A stretch of DNA of 64,000 bases from Actinacidiphila epipremni (GTDB lineage: Bacteria; Actinomycetota; Actinomycetes; Streptomycetales; Streptomycetaceae): the NCBI RefSeq assembly GCF_012034175.1, contig NZ_JAATEJ010000005.1:186001-250000 (forward strand). Reading direction: 5' to 3'. The stretch's first letter is position 1. Every line of letters begins with the position of its first letter. The notes under the pieces were generated by a model. It had not been told where the DNA came from. It saw only the letters and a list, made by a program, of their open reading frames with translations, and ran no database searches. Position numbers and translations under genes: made by a program. Below are positions 1 to 8,265 of this stretch, in pieces.

Positions 1-376
1 CGCGCCTCCACGGCACGGCGCGCGTGGTCCGGGCGCCGGCGGTGGGAGGAGGACCGCCGCCCGGGCGGTCCCGGTCGGGCGGTCCCGGCAATTCTCACAA
101 CCGGCTCTCGCCGGCGGGCGGCCCCGGCGCGCGCCGCTCCGCCCGCGCGGCCCCGGATCGGCGGCGCGGCAAGGGATTTCGGGTGCCGGTGAGGTTACTC
201 ACGTGGTCCGGGCCACAACCCGCCGCGCCGACCGGCCGCCACGTACCGTGCCGGCGGGTGATCCGGAGAGAATCCCGGAAGGAATCCTCGCCGGCGATGT
301 CGAGAACCCGCGGCCGGCTCCGTCCCAGGTGTGAAGGCGGCCACAATGGGTCGCATCTGCACCGAGGAGACACACC
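1..376. other. Non-coding leader region upstream of the YCII gene
   Basis: No convincing gene was found here on either strand; the open frames lack ribosome-binding sites and family motifs. The only supported signals are the ECF42-type promoter near the right end and the GAGGAG ribosome-binding site at 364-369 in front of the YCII start codon. Confidence 0.5.
298..324 (+). promoter_or_regulatory. ECF42-type sigma-factor promoter
   Basis: TGTCGA (298-303) is followed after exactly 17 bases by CGTC (321-324). This matches the bipartite motif reported for ECF42 sigma factors in Streptomyces (TGTCGA near -35, CGA/TC near -10). It lies about 50 bases before the DGPF/YCII start codon, where ECF42 target promoters are expected, so the sigma factor encoded immediately downstream probably drives its own two-gene operon. 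Confidence 0.7.
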
Positions 377-784
377 ATGGCCAAGTACCTGCTGCTCAAG
401 CACTACCGCGGCGCCCCGGACCCGGTGAACAACGTGCGTATGGACCAGTGGACGCCGCAGGAGATCTCGGCGCACATGCAGTACATGCGGGACTTCGCGG
501 CCCGGCTGGAGGAGACCGGCGAGTTCGTGGACGCGCAGGCGCTCGCGCCCGAGGGGACGTTCGTGCGGTACGACGGCGAGGGCCGCCCGCCGGTCACGGA
601 CGGGCCTTTCGCCGAGACCAAGGACCTCATCGCCGGGTGGATGGTGATCGACGTCGACAGCTACGAGCGGGCCCTGGAGCTGGCCGGGGAGCTGTCGGCG
701 GCGCCCGGGGCGGGCGGCCGGCCGATCCATGAGTGGCTGGAGCTGCGCCCGTTCATGACCGAGCCGCCGACCGTCACGGAGTGA
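377..784 (+). CDS. DGPF/YCII-family protein, partner of an ECF42 sigma factor
   Basis: Small cytosolic protein of 135 residues. The family signature DGPFAETKD is at residues 75-83, and the N-terminal MAKYLLLKHY strand is typical of YCII-like alpha/beta proteins. The biochemical activity of the family is not established; members are almost always genetic partners and regulatory targets of ECF42 sigma factors, as here. GAGGAG lies 7 bases before the ATG. The stop overlaps the next start as GTGA, so the two proteins are translationally coupled. The gene is preceded by an ECF42-like promoter. Confidence 0.85.
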   Translation: MAKYLLLKHYRGAPDPVNNVRMDQWTPQEISAHMQYMRDFAARLEETGEFVDAQALAPEGTFVRYDGEGRPPVTDGPFAETKDLIAGWMVIDVDSYERALELAGELSAAPGAGGRPIHEWLELRPFMTEPPTVTE

Positions 785-1938
785 CCGCGCCGATGGACGA
801 GGGGCTCCTGCGGGACCTCACGCCGGGCGTGCTCGCCGTCCTCGTCCGCCGCGGAGCCGACTTCGCGGCGGCCGAGGACGCCGTCCAGGACGCGCTGGTC
901 GAGGCGCTGCGGGTGTGGCCGGCCGATCCGCCGCGGGACCCGAAGGGGTGGCTGGTCACGGTCGCGTGGCGGCGGTTCCTCGACGCGGCCCGGGCGGACG
1001 CCGCCCGGCGCCGCCGGGAGGACCGGGTGGAGGAGGAGCCGCCGCCCGGCCCCGCGCCCGCGGTCGACGACACGCTCCAGCTGTACTTCCTGTGCGCGCA
1101 CCCGTCGCTGACGCCGTCGTCGGCGGTCGCGCTGACGCTGCGGGCGGTGGGCGGGCTGACGACCCGGCAGATCGCCGCGGCGTATCTGGTGCCCGAGGCG
1201 ACGATGGCGCAGCGCATCAGCCGCGCCAAGCGCACCGTCTCGGGTGTGCGGTTCGACCGGCCGGGCGATGTCGGCACCGTGCTGCGGGTGCTCTACCTGG
1301 TCTTCAACGAGGGCTACAGCGGCGATGTGGACCTGGCCGCCGAGGCGATCCGGCTCACCCGGCGGCTGGCGGCGGCGATCGACCACCCGGAGGTGGCCGG
1401 GCTGCTCGCCCTGATGCTGCTGCACCACGCCCGGCGGGCCTCGCGCACCGCGCCGGACGGCGAGCTGGTCCCGCTGGCCGAGCAGGACCGCTCCCGCTGG
1501 GACACCGCGGCGATCGCCGAGGGCGTGGCGATCCTCCAGGGGGCGCTCTCCCGCGACCGGCTCGGCGAGTTCCAGGCGCAGGCCGCGATCGCGGCGCTGC
1601 ACGCGGACGCGCCGGCGGCCGAGGAGACCGACTGGGTGCAGATCGTCGAGTGGTACGACGAGCTCGTCCGGCTCACCGGCAGCCCGGTCGTCCGGCTCAA
1701 CCGCGCGGTCGCGGTGGGCGAGGCGGACGGGCCGCGGGCCGGTCTCGCGGCGCTGGCCGCGCTGGAGGACACGCTGCCCCGGCACACGGCGGTGGCGGCG
1801 TATCTCCATGAGCGCGACGGCGACCTGGCGACGGCGGCCGGCCTGTACGCCGAGGCGGCCCGCAGGGCGCCCAACCTCGCCGAACGCGACCACCTGACCC
1901 GGCAGGCGGCCCGGCTGAACGCGCGGCTGCGCGGTTGA
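781..1938 (+). CDS. ECF42-group RNA polymerase sigma factor with C-terminal DUF6596/TPR-like extension
   Basis: Alternative sigma factor of 385 residues. Region 2 is near residues 10-70 (AAEDAVQDALVEALRVWP) and region 4 near 115-165 (GGLTTRQIAAAYLVPEATMA). The long C-terminal half carries the VFNEGY motif and SPVVRLNRAVAV, hallmarks of the DUF6596 extension found in ECF41/42-like sigma factors. No anti-sigma factor gene is adjacent, as is usual for ECF42, where the C-terminal extension is thought to control activity. The GTG start at 781 gives a 4-base overlap with the YCII stop and begins directly at the expected N-terminus; longer in-frame starts lie inside YCII. Confidence 0.88.
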   Translation: MTAPMDEGLLRDLTPGVLAVLVRRGADFAAAEDAVQDALVEALRVWPADPPRDPKGWLVTVAWRRFLDAARADAARRRREDRVEEEPPPGPAPAVDDTLQLYFLCAHPSLTPSSAVALTLRAVGGLTTRQIAAAYLVPEATMAQRISRAKRTVSGVRFDRPGDVGTVLRVLYLVFNEGYSGDVDLAAEAIRLTRRLAAAIDHPEVAGLLALMLLHHARRASRTAPDGELVPLAEQDRSRWDTAAIAEGVAILQGALSRDRLGEFQAQAAIAALHADAPAAEETDWVQIVEWYDELVRLTGSPVVRLNRAVAVGEADGPRAGLAALAALEDTLPRHTAVAAYLHERDGDLATAAGLYAEAARRAPNLAERDHLTRQAARLNARLRG

Positions 1939-2165
1939 CGCGGCGGGCTCCCGGCGGCTGCCGCCGTGGGTGGTTTCCGCCGCGGATTCGCCCGTACGGG
2001 GGGGGGCGCACTGCGCGCGCCGGGGCGCCCAGTGGCGGGCGGGCATCGTACAGGTGATCCGGCGCGGCGGCTGTGTTCGGGCAACCTTGACGCCCTGTCC
2101 TTGACGCGGCGTCAGTCCGCCCGCGAGCCTGGTGGGCACGCTTTTGCGACGAAGGGCTGAACGCG

Positions 2166-2711
2166 ATGAGCTGGGTCGACGAGACCGGGCGCCACGAGGG
2201 GTTCGTGGCGGCGGTGCTGGGGGACGGCGGGGAGCCGGGACCGCAGCCGGACGGCAGTCGTATGCCGTGGTGGGCGTACAACGGGGCCGACGGGCCGCGG
2301 GCGGTGGCGGTCAGGAGCGCGTGCGGGTGCGGCTGGCGCGGCGGTGCCGTGCACCCGGTCGACTTCGGTGACGACGAGGCGACCGAGGGCTACGAGGCGG
2401 AGACCGGCCCGTACGCCGACTGGGAGCGGCACGTCACGGCCGCCGAGGGGCTGGTGCCGTACGACGTGGAGCAGCTGCTGGGGATGCTGCGGCGGCGGGT
2501 GGCGGAGCTGGCCGAGCAGCAGCCGGTGGCCGCGCTGCGGGTCGCGGCGCAGGTCGAGGGCATGGCGCCGATGCTGGGCGCGAGCGCGGCGCAGGCCGCC
2601 CGGCGCGGCCTGGTGTCGTGGGAGGCGATCGGCCGGCCCTTCGGCCTGGACGCGGAGGCGGCCCGGGCGCGCTTCGCGCTGATCCCGGGGTCGGCGGACT
2701 CGCTGGACTGA
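2166..2711 (+). CDS. Hypothetical protein with a Cys-x-Cys-Gly-Trp motif
   Basis: Function not recognised. The 181-residue protein has CGCGWRGG near residues 53-60, resembling short actinobacterial proteins with a degenerate zinc-ribbon-like N-terminus. Its C-terminal half is Ala/Arg-rich and ends in a segment resembling a helix-turn-helix (GLVSWEAIGRPFGLDAEAAR). GAAGGG lies 11 bases before the ATG. The 227-base gap upstream (1939-2165) contains two direct copies of CCTTGACGC, 14 bases apart (2085-2093, 2099-2107), but no convincing -10 partner. The gene converges on the YunG-like gene. Confidence 0.6.
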   Translation: MSWVDETGRHEGFVAAVLGDGGEPGPQPDGSRMPWWAYNGADGPRAVAVRSACGCGWRGGAVHPVDFGDDEATEGYEAETGPYADWERHVTAAEGLVPYDVEQLLGMLRRRVAELAEQQPVAALRVAAQVEGMAPMLGASAAQAARRGLVSWEAIGRPFGLDAEAARARFALIPGSADSLD

Positions 2712-2726
2712 GCCGGAGCCGGCTCG

Positions 2727-3218
2727 TCAGCCGGCGGATTCCGCGTCGCTGGCGGCCTCCGCCTCCTCGGCGGACGGCGCGGTCCCGGAATCGGCAGCTC
2801 CGGCGGATATGCCGCCCGCAGGCCCGGGCAGCGCTCCCAGGTGCGCCGCGACCCGCTCGCGCAGGAGCAGGTATTCCGCCCAGCGGCGCGGCAGCGGGCC
2901 GGGCGGCCGGGTCACGGCGCGGGCGTTGCCGACGCGCTGCCCGTGGCGGAACTGCTCCCGCGTGGCGTCCAGCTGGATGCCGCTGGGCAGCGCGTTCCAC
3001 CAGTGGTAGCCCTGCCGGACGCCGTCGTGCTCGACCTCGCCGACCAGCAGGTCGCCGCCGAAGAGGTCGTGCACGAGCAGCGCGGTGATGTCGCAATGGC
3101 CCCATGCCGGATTGTCCGGCGACCAGGGCTCCCGCTCCTGGTCGTCGGGCGAGCAGGTGTCGGCGGCCCAGGACGCACGCAGCGCCCGGTCGAGCTCCAG
3201 CAGGTTCCAGACGGTCAT
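2727..3218 (-). CDS. YunG-family protein
   Basis: Protein of 163 residues. The segments WAADTCSPDDQ, WSPDNPAWGHCDITALLVHD and GYHWWNALPSGIQLDATREQF match the YunG family of Firmicutes and Actinobacteria, whose function is unknown. Conserved Cys, His, Asp and Trp positions suggest an enzyme, possibly a papain-like fold, but this is inference. The C-terminal 25 residues are Ala/Glu-rich and look disordered. The start is the ATG complementary to 3216-3218; the same frame stays open upstream only because of GC bias. Confidence 0.65.
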   Translation of the reverse strand: MTVWNLLELDRALRASWAADTCSPDDQEREPWSPDNPAWGHCDITALLVHDLFGGDLLVGEVEHDGVRQGYHWWNALPSGIQLDATREQFRHGQRVGNARAVTRPPGPLPRRWAEYLLLRERVAAHLGALPGPAGGISAGAADSGTAPSAEEAEAASDAESAG

Positions 3219-3260
3219 GGGGGCAGCCTCGCACGCGGCACTGACAACGCCCCCTGCGTC

Positions 3261-3310
3261 CGGGTGGGGCCGGATGAGGCCGGATGAGGCCGGATGAGGC
3301 CGGGTGGCGC
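3261..3310. repeat. 10-bp tandem repeat
   Basis: Three perfect copies of CGGATGAGGC (3271-3300) are flanked by one diverged copy on each side (CGGGTGGGGC, CGGGTGGCGC), giving five units. They occupy the 110-base gap between the YunG-like start and the oxidase stop, where the YunG promoter would lie. This may be a variable-number locus formed by slippage. Confidence 0.8.
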
Positions 3311-3328
3311 CAGGGGCGGCCGGGGCGT

Positions 3329-4519
3329 TCAGGGCAGCGGGTGGAGCGCCTCGGGGGTGAGGTCGGCGAGGGTGGGGTATCCGTCGACCGCCATGACCAG
3401 GTCGGCCTCGGCGAGCACCGACTTCAGCACGTGCACGATCCCGTCCGTGCCGCCGAGCGCGCACCCGTACGCGTACGGCCGGCCGAGCCCCACCGCGGTC
3501 GCGCCGAGCGCGAGCGCCTTGACGACGTCGGCGCCGCTGCGCACCCCGGAGTCGAACAGGACGGGCAGGCCGCCCGCGGCCTCGACGACGCCCGGCAGGG
3601 CGGTGAGCGCGGGCAGCCCGCCGTTGGCCTGGCGCCCGCCATGGTTGGAGCAGTAGAGCGCGTCGACCCCGCCGTCCCGGGCGCGGCGGGCGTCCTCGGG
3701 GTGGCAGATGCCCTTCACGACCAGCGGCAGCTTCGTCAGCGACCGCAGCCACGGCAGGTCGTCCCAGGTCAGCGGGTTGCCGAAGAGCTGCGTCCAGAGC
3801 AGCACCGCGCCCTGCGGGTCGTCGCGCGGGTCCCTGCCGAGCAGCCGCCGGAAGACCGGGTCGGTGAGGTAGTTGGCCAGGCAGTGGCCGCGCAGCTGCG
3901 GGAAGTTGCCGGTCGCGAGGTCGCGCGGGCGCCAGCCGGTGATCCAGGTGTCCAGCGTGACGACGACCGCCGTGTATCCGGCCTGCTCGGCGCGGTGGAC
4001 CAGGCTCGCGGCGAGGTCGCGGTCGGTGGGCGTGTAGAGCTGGAAGAGGCCCGGCGCCCCGCCCAGCTGCGCGGCGACGTCCTCCAGCGGGTCCACCGAC
4101 AGCGTCGAGGCCGCCATCGGCACCCCGGTGGCGGCGGCGGCCCGCGCGGCGGCGAGGTCGCCGTGCCCGTCCTGCGCGCACAGGCCCAGCACCCCGATGG
4201 GCGCCATGAACAGCGGCGCGGGCCAGCGCCTGCCGAACAGCTCGACGGACAGGTCGCGTTCCTTCGCCCCGACGAACATCCGCGGGTACAGGCCCCATCG
4301 GCCGAACGCCTCGGCGTTGGCGCGCTGTGTCGCCTCGTCGCCGGCGCCCCCGGCGACGTACGACCACACCGAGGGCGGCAGCGCCGCCGCCGCGCGCTCC
4401 TCCAGCTCGGCGAACGCCATCGGGTGGTCGGGCAGCACACCGCCGAGCGCCCGCAGGTAGATGTCGTTCTGGTAGTTCCCGAACGCGGTGGGCGGGTGCG
4501 GCGGCGGCTGGTCGCTCAT
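3329..4519 (-). CDS. FMN-dependent 2-hydroxy-acid oxidase, lactate 2-monooxygenase-like
   Basis: 396-residue TIM-barrel flavoenzyme of the (S)-2-hydroxy-acid oxidase/lactate monooxygenase family, predicted to oxidise a 2-hydroxy acid such as L-lactate using FMN and oxygen. Visible features are the N-terminal [13 protein letters not shown], the FMN-binding MAPIGVLGL, the barrel lysine in LPLVVKGI, and the active-site His-Arg signature SNHGGRQ near residue 289, followed by the phosphate-binding [19 protein letters not shown] and GRPY. The inserted loop around residues 190-240 favours lactate 2-monooxygenase over glycolate oxidase, but substrate is not proven. It lies downstream of the small protein and GntR gene on the same strand. 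Confidence 0.85.
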   Translation of the reverse strand: MSDQPPPHPPTAFGNYQNDIYLRALGGVLPDHPMAFAELEERAAAALPPSVWSYVAGGAGDEATQRANAEAFGRWGLYPRMFVGAKERDLSVELFGRRWPAPLFMAPIGVLGLCAQDGHGDLAAARAAAATGVPMAASTLSVDPLEDVAAQLGGAPGLFQLYTPTDRDLAASLVHRAEQAGYTAVVVTLDTWITGWRPRDLATGNFPQLRGHCLANYLTDPVFRRLLGRDPRDDPQGAVLLWTQLFGNPLTWDDLPWLRSLTKLPLVVKGICHPEDARRARDGGVDALYCSNHGGRQANGGLPALTALPGVVEAAGGLPVLFDSGVRSGADVVKALALGATAVGLGRPYAYGCALGGTDGIVHVLKSVLAEADLVMAVDGYPTLADLTPEALHPLP

Positions 4520-4563
4520 CGGGGGCGTCGTCCTCGCGGTCGGGCAGGCATGCGGCGCTGCGG

Positions 4564-4788
4564 CTACTGCGCGGGGTAGATGTCCCCGGCGGCCATCATG
4601 CTCTCCTGATCGCTGTCGGATTCCAACTGCCTGGCCCGTTCCTGGAGCCGGCCGCGCTCGGCGGCGTCACCGGCCCGCTCGGCGTCCCCGGCGAGGCGCC
4701 GGGCCTGCTCGCGCAGTTCCTCGACATGCCGGTGGGAGGCCTCCTGCTCGGTCTCCGGCTGCTGTGTGGTGGTCGTCTGCTCCGTCAT
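4564..4788 (-). CDS. Small coiled-coil protein (DUF6381-like), coupled to the GntR gene
   Basis: 74-residue, highly charged protein. A Thr/Gln-rich start is followed by one long amphipathic helix ([20 protein letters not shown] onward) with a heptad-like pattern, ending [15 protein letters not shown]. It resembles short Streptomyces proteins annotated DUF6381, of unknown function; the family name is from memory and moderately certain. The ATG overlaps the stop of the upstream regulator as ATGA, implying translational coupling, and this start was preferred to a 22-residue longer one inside the regulator. Confidence 0.6.
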   Translation of the reverse strand: MTEQTTTTQQPETEQEASHRHVEELREQARRLAGDAERAGDAAERGRLQERARQLESDSDQESMMAAGDIYPAQ

Positions 4789-5585
4789 GGCGCGACCTCG
4801 CTCCCGTGGGATGTCCTGCCTTCCAGCGAAGCAGGCTCGGCGCCGCGCGGCCACCCGGATCCGGTCCAGCGGTCGAAGCGCCCGGTGATGTCGGCGAAGT
4901 GCTCGGCGATACGGGCCGCGGCGGCGTCCGGGTCGCGGGCGGCGACCGCCTCCAGGACCTGGCGGTGCTGGCGGACGACCTGGCCGTGGGCGGTGTGCGG
5001 CTTGCCGACCTCGGTCTCGACCTGCCGGTAGACGTCCCAGAACAGCGCGATGAGCTGGAGGACGAGCGCATTGCCGAGCGGTTCGTAGAGCAGTTCGTGG
5101 AAGCGGCGGTCGTGCCCGGCGCGGCCGGCGTCGCCGTCGGCTTCGAGCGCGTCGAGCTCGGCGCGCAGCCGTGCGATGTCGGCGTCGCCGAGTTCGAGCG
5201 CGGCGCGGCGGATCAGGCCGGACTCCAGCAGCGCGCGCACCTCGACGATGTCCAGCAGCCCGCGCGGGTTGTCGCGGCGCACCGCCAGCCGGGTGTGGAA
5301 GAGCAGGCCGGGGGCCATGGAGCGCAGCTGCGCGGTGCCGACGTAGGTACCGTAGCCGTGCCGGATGTCGACGATGCCGAGCGCCTGCAGGCCCTTGAGC
5401 GCCTCACGCACCGAGTTCCTGCTGACACCCAGGGTGCGCATCAGTTCCGGCTCGGGCGGCAGCGCGTCGCCCGGATCGAGGTCCAAGTCGACGATCAGGT
5501 CGATGACTTGGTCCTGCACGCTGGGCCGGCGCGGGCGGCCGGGCCCGGGGGCCGCCACCGCGGGGGGCTTGCGCTGAGCTGACAT
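4785..5585 (-). CDS. GntR-family (FadR/FCD) transcriptional regulator
   Basis: 266-residue regulator. The winged helix-turn-helix lies near residues 40-85 (PPEPELMRTLGVSRNSVREA), followed by an FCD ligand-binding domain with the metal-binding pattern HDRRFHELL and later His residues (QHRQVLEA, EHFADI). It is divergent from the transporter/aldolase pair and separated from it by a perfect palindrome, so it probably represses that operon and itself, with a sugar acid or pathway intermediate as inducer. NanR of E. coli is also a GntR/FCD protein, which fits the NanT-like target, but the operator differs from that of NanR. Confidence 0.85.
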   Translation of the reverse strand: MSAQRKPPAVAAPGPGRPRRPSVQDQVIDLIVDLDLDPGDALPPEPELMRTLGVSRNSVREALKGLQALGIVDIRHGYGTYVGTAQLRSMAPGLLFHTRLAVRRDNPRGLLDIVEVRALLESGLIRRAALELGDADIARLRAELDALEADGDAGRAGHDRRFHELLYEPLGNALVLQLIALFWDVYRQVETEVGKPHTAHGQVVRQHRQVLEAVAARDPDAAAARIAEHFADITGRFDRWTGSGWPRGAEPASLEGRTSHGSEVAP

Positions 5586-5607
5586 GCGGCCTACGTTACC
5601 CCCACCC

Positions 5608-5628
5608 GTAGGACGTCGGACGTCCTAC
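5608..5628. promoter_or_regulatory. Palindromic operator between GntR regulator and transporter
   Basis: The arms GTAGGACGTC (5608-5617) and GACGTCCTAC (5619-5628) form a perfect 10+1+10 inverted repeat. An extra half-site GTCCTAC follows directly (5629-5635). Its position in the 79-base divergent intergenic region makes it the likely binding site for the neighbouring GntR/FCD protein. Confidence 0.75.
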
Positions 5629-5664
5629 GTCCTACATCCGCACCGCTCCCGAGGATGCGAGCAC

Positions 5665-7128
5665 ATGAGCAGCACACACGACGCCGCAGCGCCCCCGTTG
5701 CGCTGGCGTGCGGAACTGTCCCGGCGCGACTGGAGGGCCTTCTCCGCCGCGTGGCTCGGCTACGCCATGGACGGCTTCGACTTCGGCCTGATCTCGCTGG
5801 TCCTGACCGAGATCGCCAAGGACTTCGACCTGTCCCCGGTCACCGCCGCGACCCTGGTGTCGGCCGCCTTCGTCTCCCGCTGGTTCGGCGGGCTCGCCAT
5901 CGGCGCGCTCGGCGACCGCTTCGGCCGCCGCCCGGCGATGGTGCTGAGCATCGCGCTCTACGCGGTCGGGTCCGTGCTGTGCGGCTTCTCCTGGGACTAC
6001 TGGTCGCTGTTCACCTTCCGGATGGTCGTCGGGCTCGGCATGGCCGGCGAGTACAGCGCGAGCGCCACGTACATCATCGAGAGCTGGCCGCGCCGGATGC
6101 GCAACACCGCGAGCGGCATGCTGCTGTCCGGCTACCCGCTGGGCGGGGTGCTGGCCGCCAAGACGTACGCCTGGGTGGTGCCGCACACCAGCTGGCGGGT
6201 GCTGTTCTGGATCGGCATCCTGCCGGTGATCCTCGCGATCTGGCTGCGCCGCAGGCTCCCGGAGGCCGAGGAGTGGCAGCGGGCCAAGGACGCGGGCGGG
6301 CGGCCGGTCAGCGCGACCGCGCGGCTGTTCGGCGACCGCAGCCGGCTGTGGACGGTGCCGGTGTGCGTGGTCGCGGCCGTCGCGCTGCTGGTCGTGCTGC
6401 GCAACCAGTCGCTGGCGGTCACGCTGCTGCTGGTCGCGGTGATCGCGGCCTGCTTCGTCGCCCTCGCGGTGCGCTTCGCGCAGCGGCTGTGGCCGGTCGT
6501 GGTGGGCCTGATGGTGACGGTGTTCGCCGCGTTCCTGTACTCCTGGCCGCTGCAGTCGCTGCTGCCGACGTACCTGAAGAACGACCTGCACTACGACCCC
6601 GGGCAGGTCTCCGACGCGCTGCTGTACGCGGGTTTCGGCTACGCGGTCGGCTCGGTCGTCAGCGGCTACCTCGGCGACCGGTTCGGCACCCGGCGCGCGT
6701 ACGTCGGGATGCTGCTGGTCTCGCTCGTCTTCGTCTACCCGGTCTTCGCGCTCGGCGAGGGCCACACCGTGGCGCTGTGGGTGCTGCTGTTCCTGCTGGT
6801 CGGCACCAGCCAGGGCGCCTCGGGCGTGCTGCCGAGCTACATCAGCGCGCACTACCCGATCGGGATCCGGGCCGCCGCGCTCGGGTTCAGCTACAACGTC
6901 GGGGCGCTCGGCGGCGCCGCGGCCCCCGTCCTCGGCGAGAAGATCGCCGGGCCGCTCGGGCTCGGCACCTCGCTCGCCGTGCTCGGCGCGGCACTGACCG
7001 CGGTGGTCGTGCTGCTGGTGGGCTTCGACGTGCCGGCCCGCGTGCAGCGCGCGGCCGACCGCCGGGCCGCCGCCGCGCCGGGCAGCCCCGCCACACCCGT
7101 CGAACCACCGGCAAGTGAGAAGGTCTGA
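5665..7128 (+). CDS. nanT: MFS transporter, NanT-like (sialate/proton symporter family)
   Basis: 487-residue integral membrane protein of the major facilitator superfamily. The N-terminal half closely follows the E. coli sialic acid transporter NanT as I remember it: RDWRAFSAAWLGYAMDGFDF, SRWFGGLAIGALGDRFGRR (MFS loop 2-3 motif), GMAGEYSASATYIIESWPRR. The central insertion with extra hydrophobic segments (about residues 230-290) also fits the 14-helix NanT subfamily. GAGGA lies 9 bases before the ATG. Its stop overlaps the aldolase start (TGATG). Alternative substrates within the sialate/aromatic-acid MFS group remain possible. Confidence 0.7.
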   Translation: MSSTHDAAAPPLRWRAELSRRDWRAFSAAWLGYAMDGFDFGLISLVLTEIAKDFDLSPVTAATLVSAAFVSRWFGGLAIGALGDRFGRRPAMVLSIALYAVGSVLCGFSWDYWSLFTFRMVVGLGMAGEYSASATYIIESWPRRMRNTASGMLLSGYPLGGVLAAKTYAWVVPHTSWRVLFWIGILPVILAIWLRRRLPEAEEWQRAKDAGGRPVSATARLFGDRSRLWTVPVCVVAAVALLVVLRNQSLAVTLLLVAVIAACFVALAVRFAQRLWPVVVGLMVTVFAAFLYSWPLQSLLPTYLKNDLHYDPGQVSDALLYAGFGYAVGSVVSGYLGDRFGTRRAYVGMLLVSLVFVYPVFALGEGHTVALWVLLFLLVGTSQGASGVLPSYISAHYPIGIRAAALGFSYNVGALGGAAAPVLGEKIAGPLGLGTSLAVLGAALTAVVVLLVGFDVPARVQRAADRRAAAAPGSPATPVEPPASEKV

Positions 7129-8045
7129 TGTTCCACGGAGTCGTTCCGCCCCTGTGCACCCCGCTCACCGAGGACGGGGAGGTGGACACCGCCTCGCTGG
7201 CACGCCTGACCGGCTTCCTGCTGGAGGCCGGTGTGCACGGCCTGTTCGTCGGCGGGTCCACCGGGGAGATCGCCCAGCTGACGGACGCCGCGCGGGACAC
7301 CGCGCTGCGCACCGTCGTCGCCACCGCCGCCGGGCAGGTCCCGGTGCTGGCCGGCGCGATCGACACCGGCACCCTGCGGGTGCTGGACCACGCCCGCCGG
7401 GCGCAGGCGCTGGGCGCCGACGCGGTCGTGGTCACCGCGCCGTTCTACGTCGGCGTCGCCGAGCCCGAGGTCAGGGCGCACTACGAACTGCTGCACAAGG
7501 CGCTCGAACTGCCCGTCGTCGCCTACGACATCCCGTCGAACGTGCACTACAAGCTGCCGCCCGCCCTGCTCGGCGAGCTGGCGCAGGCCAAGGTGATCGC
7601 CGCGGTCAAGGACTCCTCGGGCGACCTGGAGTCCTTCCAGCGGGTGCTGGACGGCGCGGCGGGCAGCGGGGCGGGCGTGCTCACCGGCTCCGAGACGCTC
7701 GCCGACCTGGCGCTGGCGCGCGGCGCCGACGGGATCGTGCCGGGCCTGGGCAATGTCGACCCGCACGGCTACGTACGGCTGTACGAGGCGGCGCGGGCCG
7801 GCGACACCGACGCCGCGCGGGCCGAACAGCGGCGGCTGGTCGAGCTGTTCGCGATCGTCGAGGTCGCCGACCGCACCCGGGTCGGCCGGATGTCGGGCGC
7901 GCTCGGCGCGTTCAAGGCGGCGCTGGCCGCCCGCGGGGTGATCGCCCACCCGTACACGCAGGCGCCGTTGCTGCCGCTGACCGACGCCGAGGCGCGCACG
8001 GTCGCCCAACTCGTCGCGGCAGCCGGGCTGGAACCGGTCGGGTAG
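7128..8045 (+). CDS. Dihydrodipicolinate synthase/N-acetylneuraminate lyase family aldolase
   Basis: 305-residue class I aldolase. The pyruvate-binding GGSTGE is at residues 42-47, the catalytic Tyr is Y133 (AYDIPSN), and the Schiff-base Lys is K161 in VKDSSGD. The family condenses or cleaves pyruvate-derived 2-keto acids. Placement behind a NanT-like transporter suggests an N-acetylneuraminate lyase, but neuraminate lyases normally have KxTSGD after the lysine, whereas KDSSGD is typical of dihydrodipicolinate synthase and 2-keto-3-deoxy-sugar-acid aldolases. A sugar acid may therefore be the true substrate. Translation is coupled to the transporter, and a strong hairpin follows. Confidence 0.8.
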   Translation: MFHGVVPPLCTPLTEDGEVDTASLARLTGFLLEAGVHGLFVGGSTGEIAQLTDAARDTALRTVVATAAGQVPVLAGAIDTGTLRVLDHARRAQALGADAVVVTAPFYVGVAEPEVRAHYELLHKALELPVVAYDIPSNVHYKLPPALLGELAQAKVIAAVKDSSGDLESFQRVLDGAAGSGAGVLTGSETLADLALARGADGIVPGLGNVDPHGYVRLYEAARAGDTDAARAEQRRLVELFAIVEVADRTRVGRMSGALGAFKAALAARGVIAHPYTQAPLLPLTDAEARTVAQLVAAAGLEPVG

Positions 8046-8072
8046 CCAACTCGGCGGCTGGAAAGGGTCGTT

Positions 8073-8100
8073 GTCCGCGGCGCCGATTTGCGCCGCGGAC
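8073..8100 (+). terminator. Terminator after the transporter/aldolase operon
   Basis: The arms GTCCGCGGCGC (8073-8083) and GCGCCGCGGAC (8090-8100) form a perfect 11-bp stem with a 6-base loop, 27 bases after the aldolase stop. There is no U-tract, as is common in Streptomyces. Confidence 0.7.
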
Positions 8101-8206
8101 AGGATTTCCTGAACGCTTCCTTCCGAGCCGTGATTCAGGTCACAATCGTTTGACCGTCAGTGAAACCGCCGCGCAACATTGCGGAAACCACTCCTCCACC
8201 GAGGGG

Positions 8207-8238
8207 TTGACAAAGGATCACTCTGTAAACGTTTACAG
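8207..8238 (+). promoter_or_regulatory. Promoter with LacI-type operator for the ADP-ribosylglycohydrolase-fold operon
   Basis: TTGACA (8207-8212) is a consensus -35. Downstream is the perfect 16-bp palindrome CTGTAAACGTTTACAG (8223-8238), with the central CG typical of LacI/GalR operators. The palindrome covers the -10 position, so a bound repressor would block initiation. It lies 28 bases before the LacI gene, implying autoregulation of the whole run. A further inverted repeat GGTCA-N8-TGACC is at 8138-8155. Confidence 0.75.
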
Positions 8239-8265
8239 TTTGCCGTGGGACATGAGGGGACGACA

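Noticed and set aside
1943..1966. CGGCGG-CTG-CCGCCG hairpin after the sigma-factor gene as a terminator
   Set aside because: Only a 6-bp stem with a 3-base loop; such short GC palindromes are common by chance in this genome.
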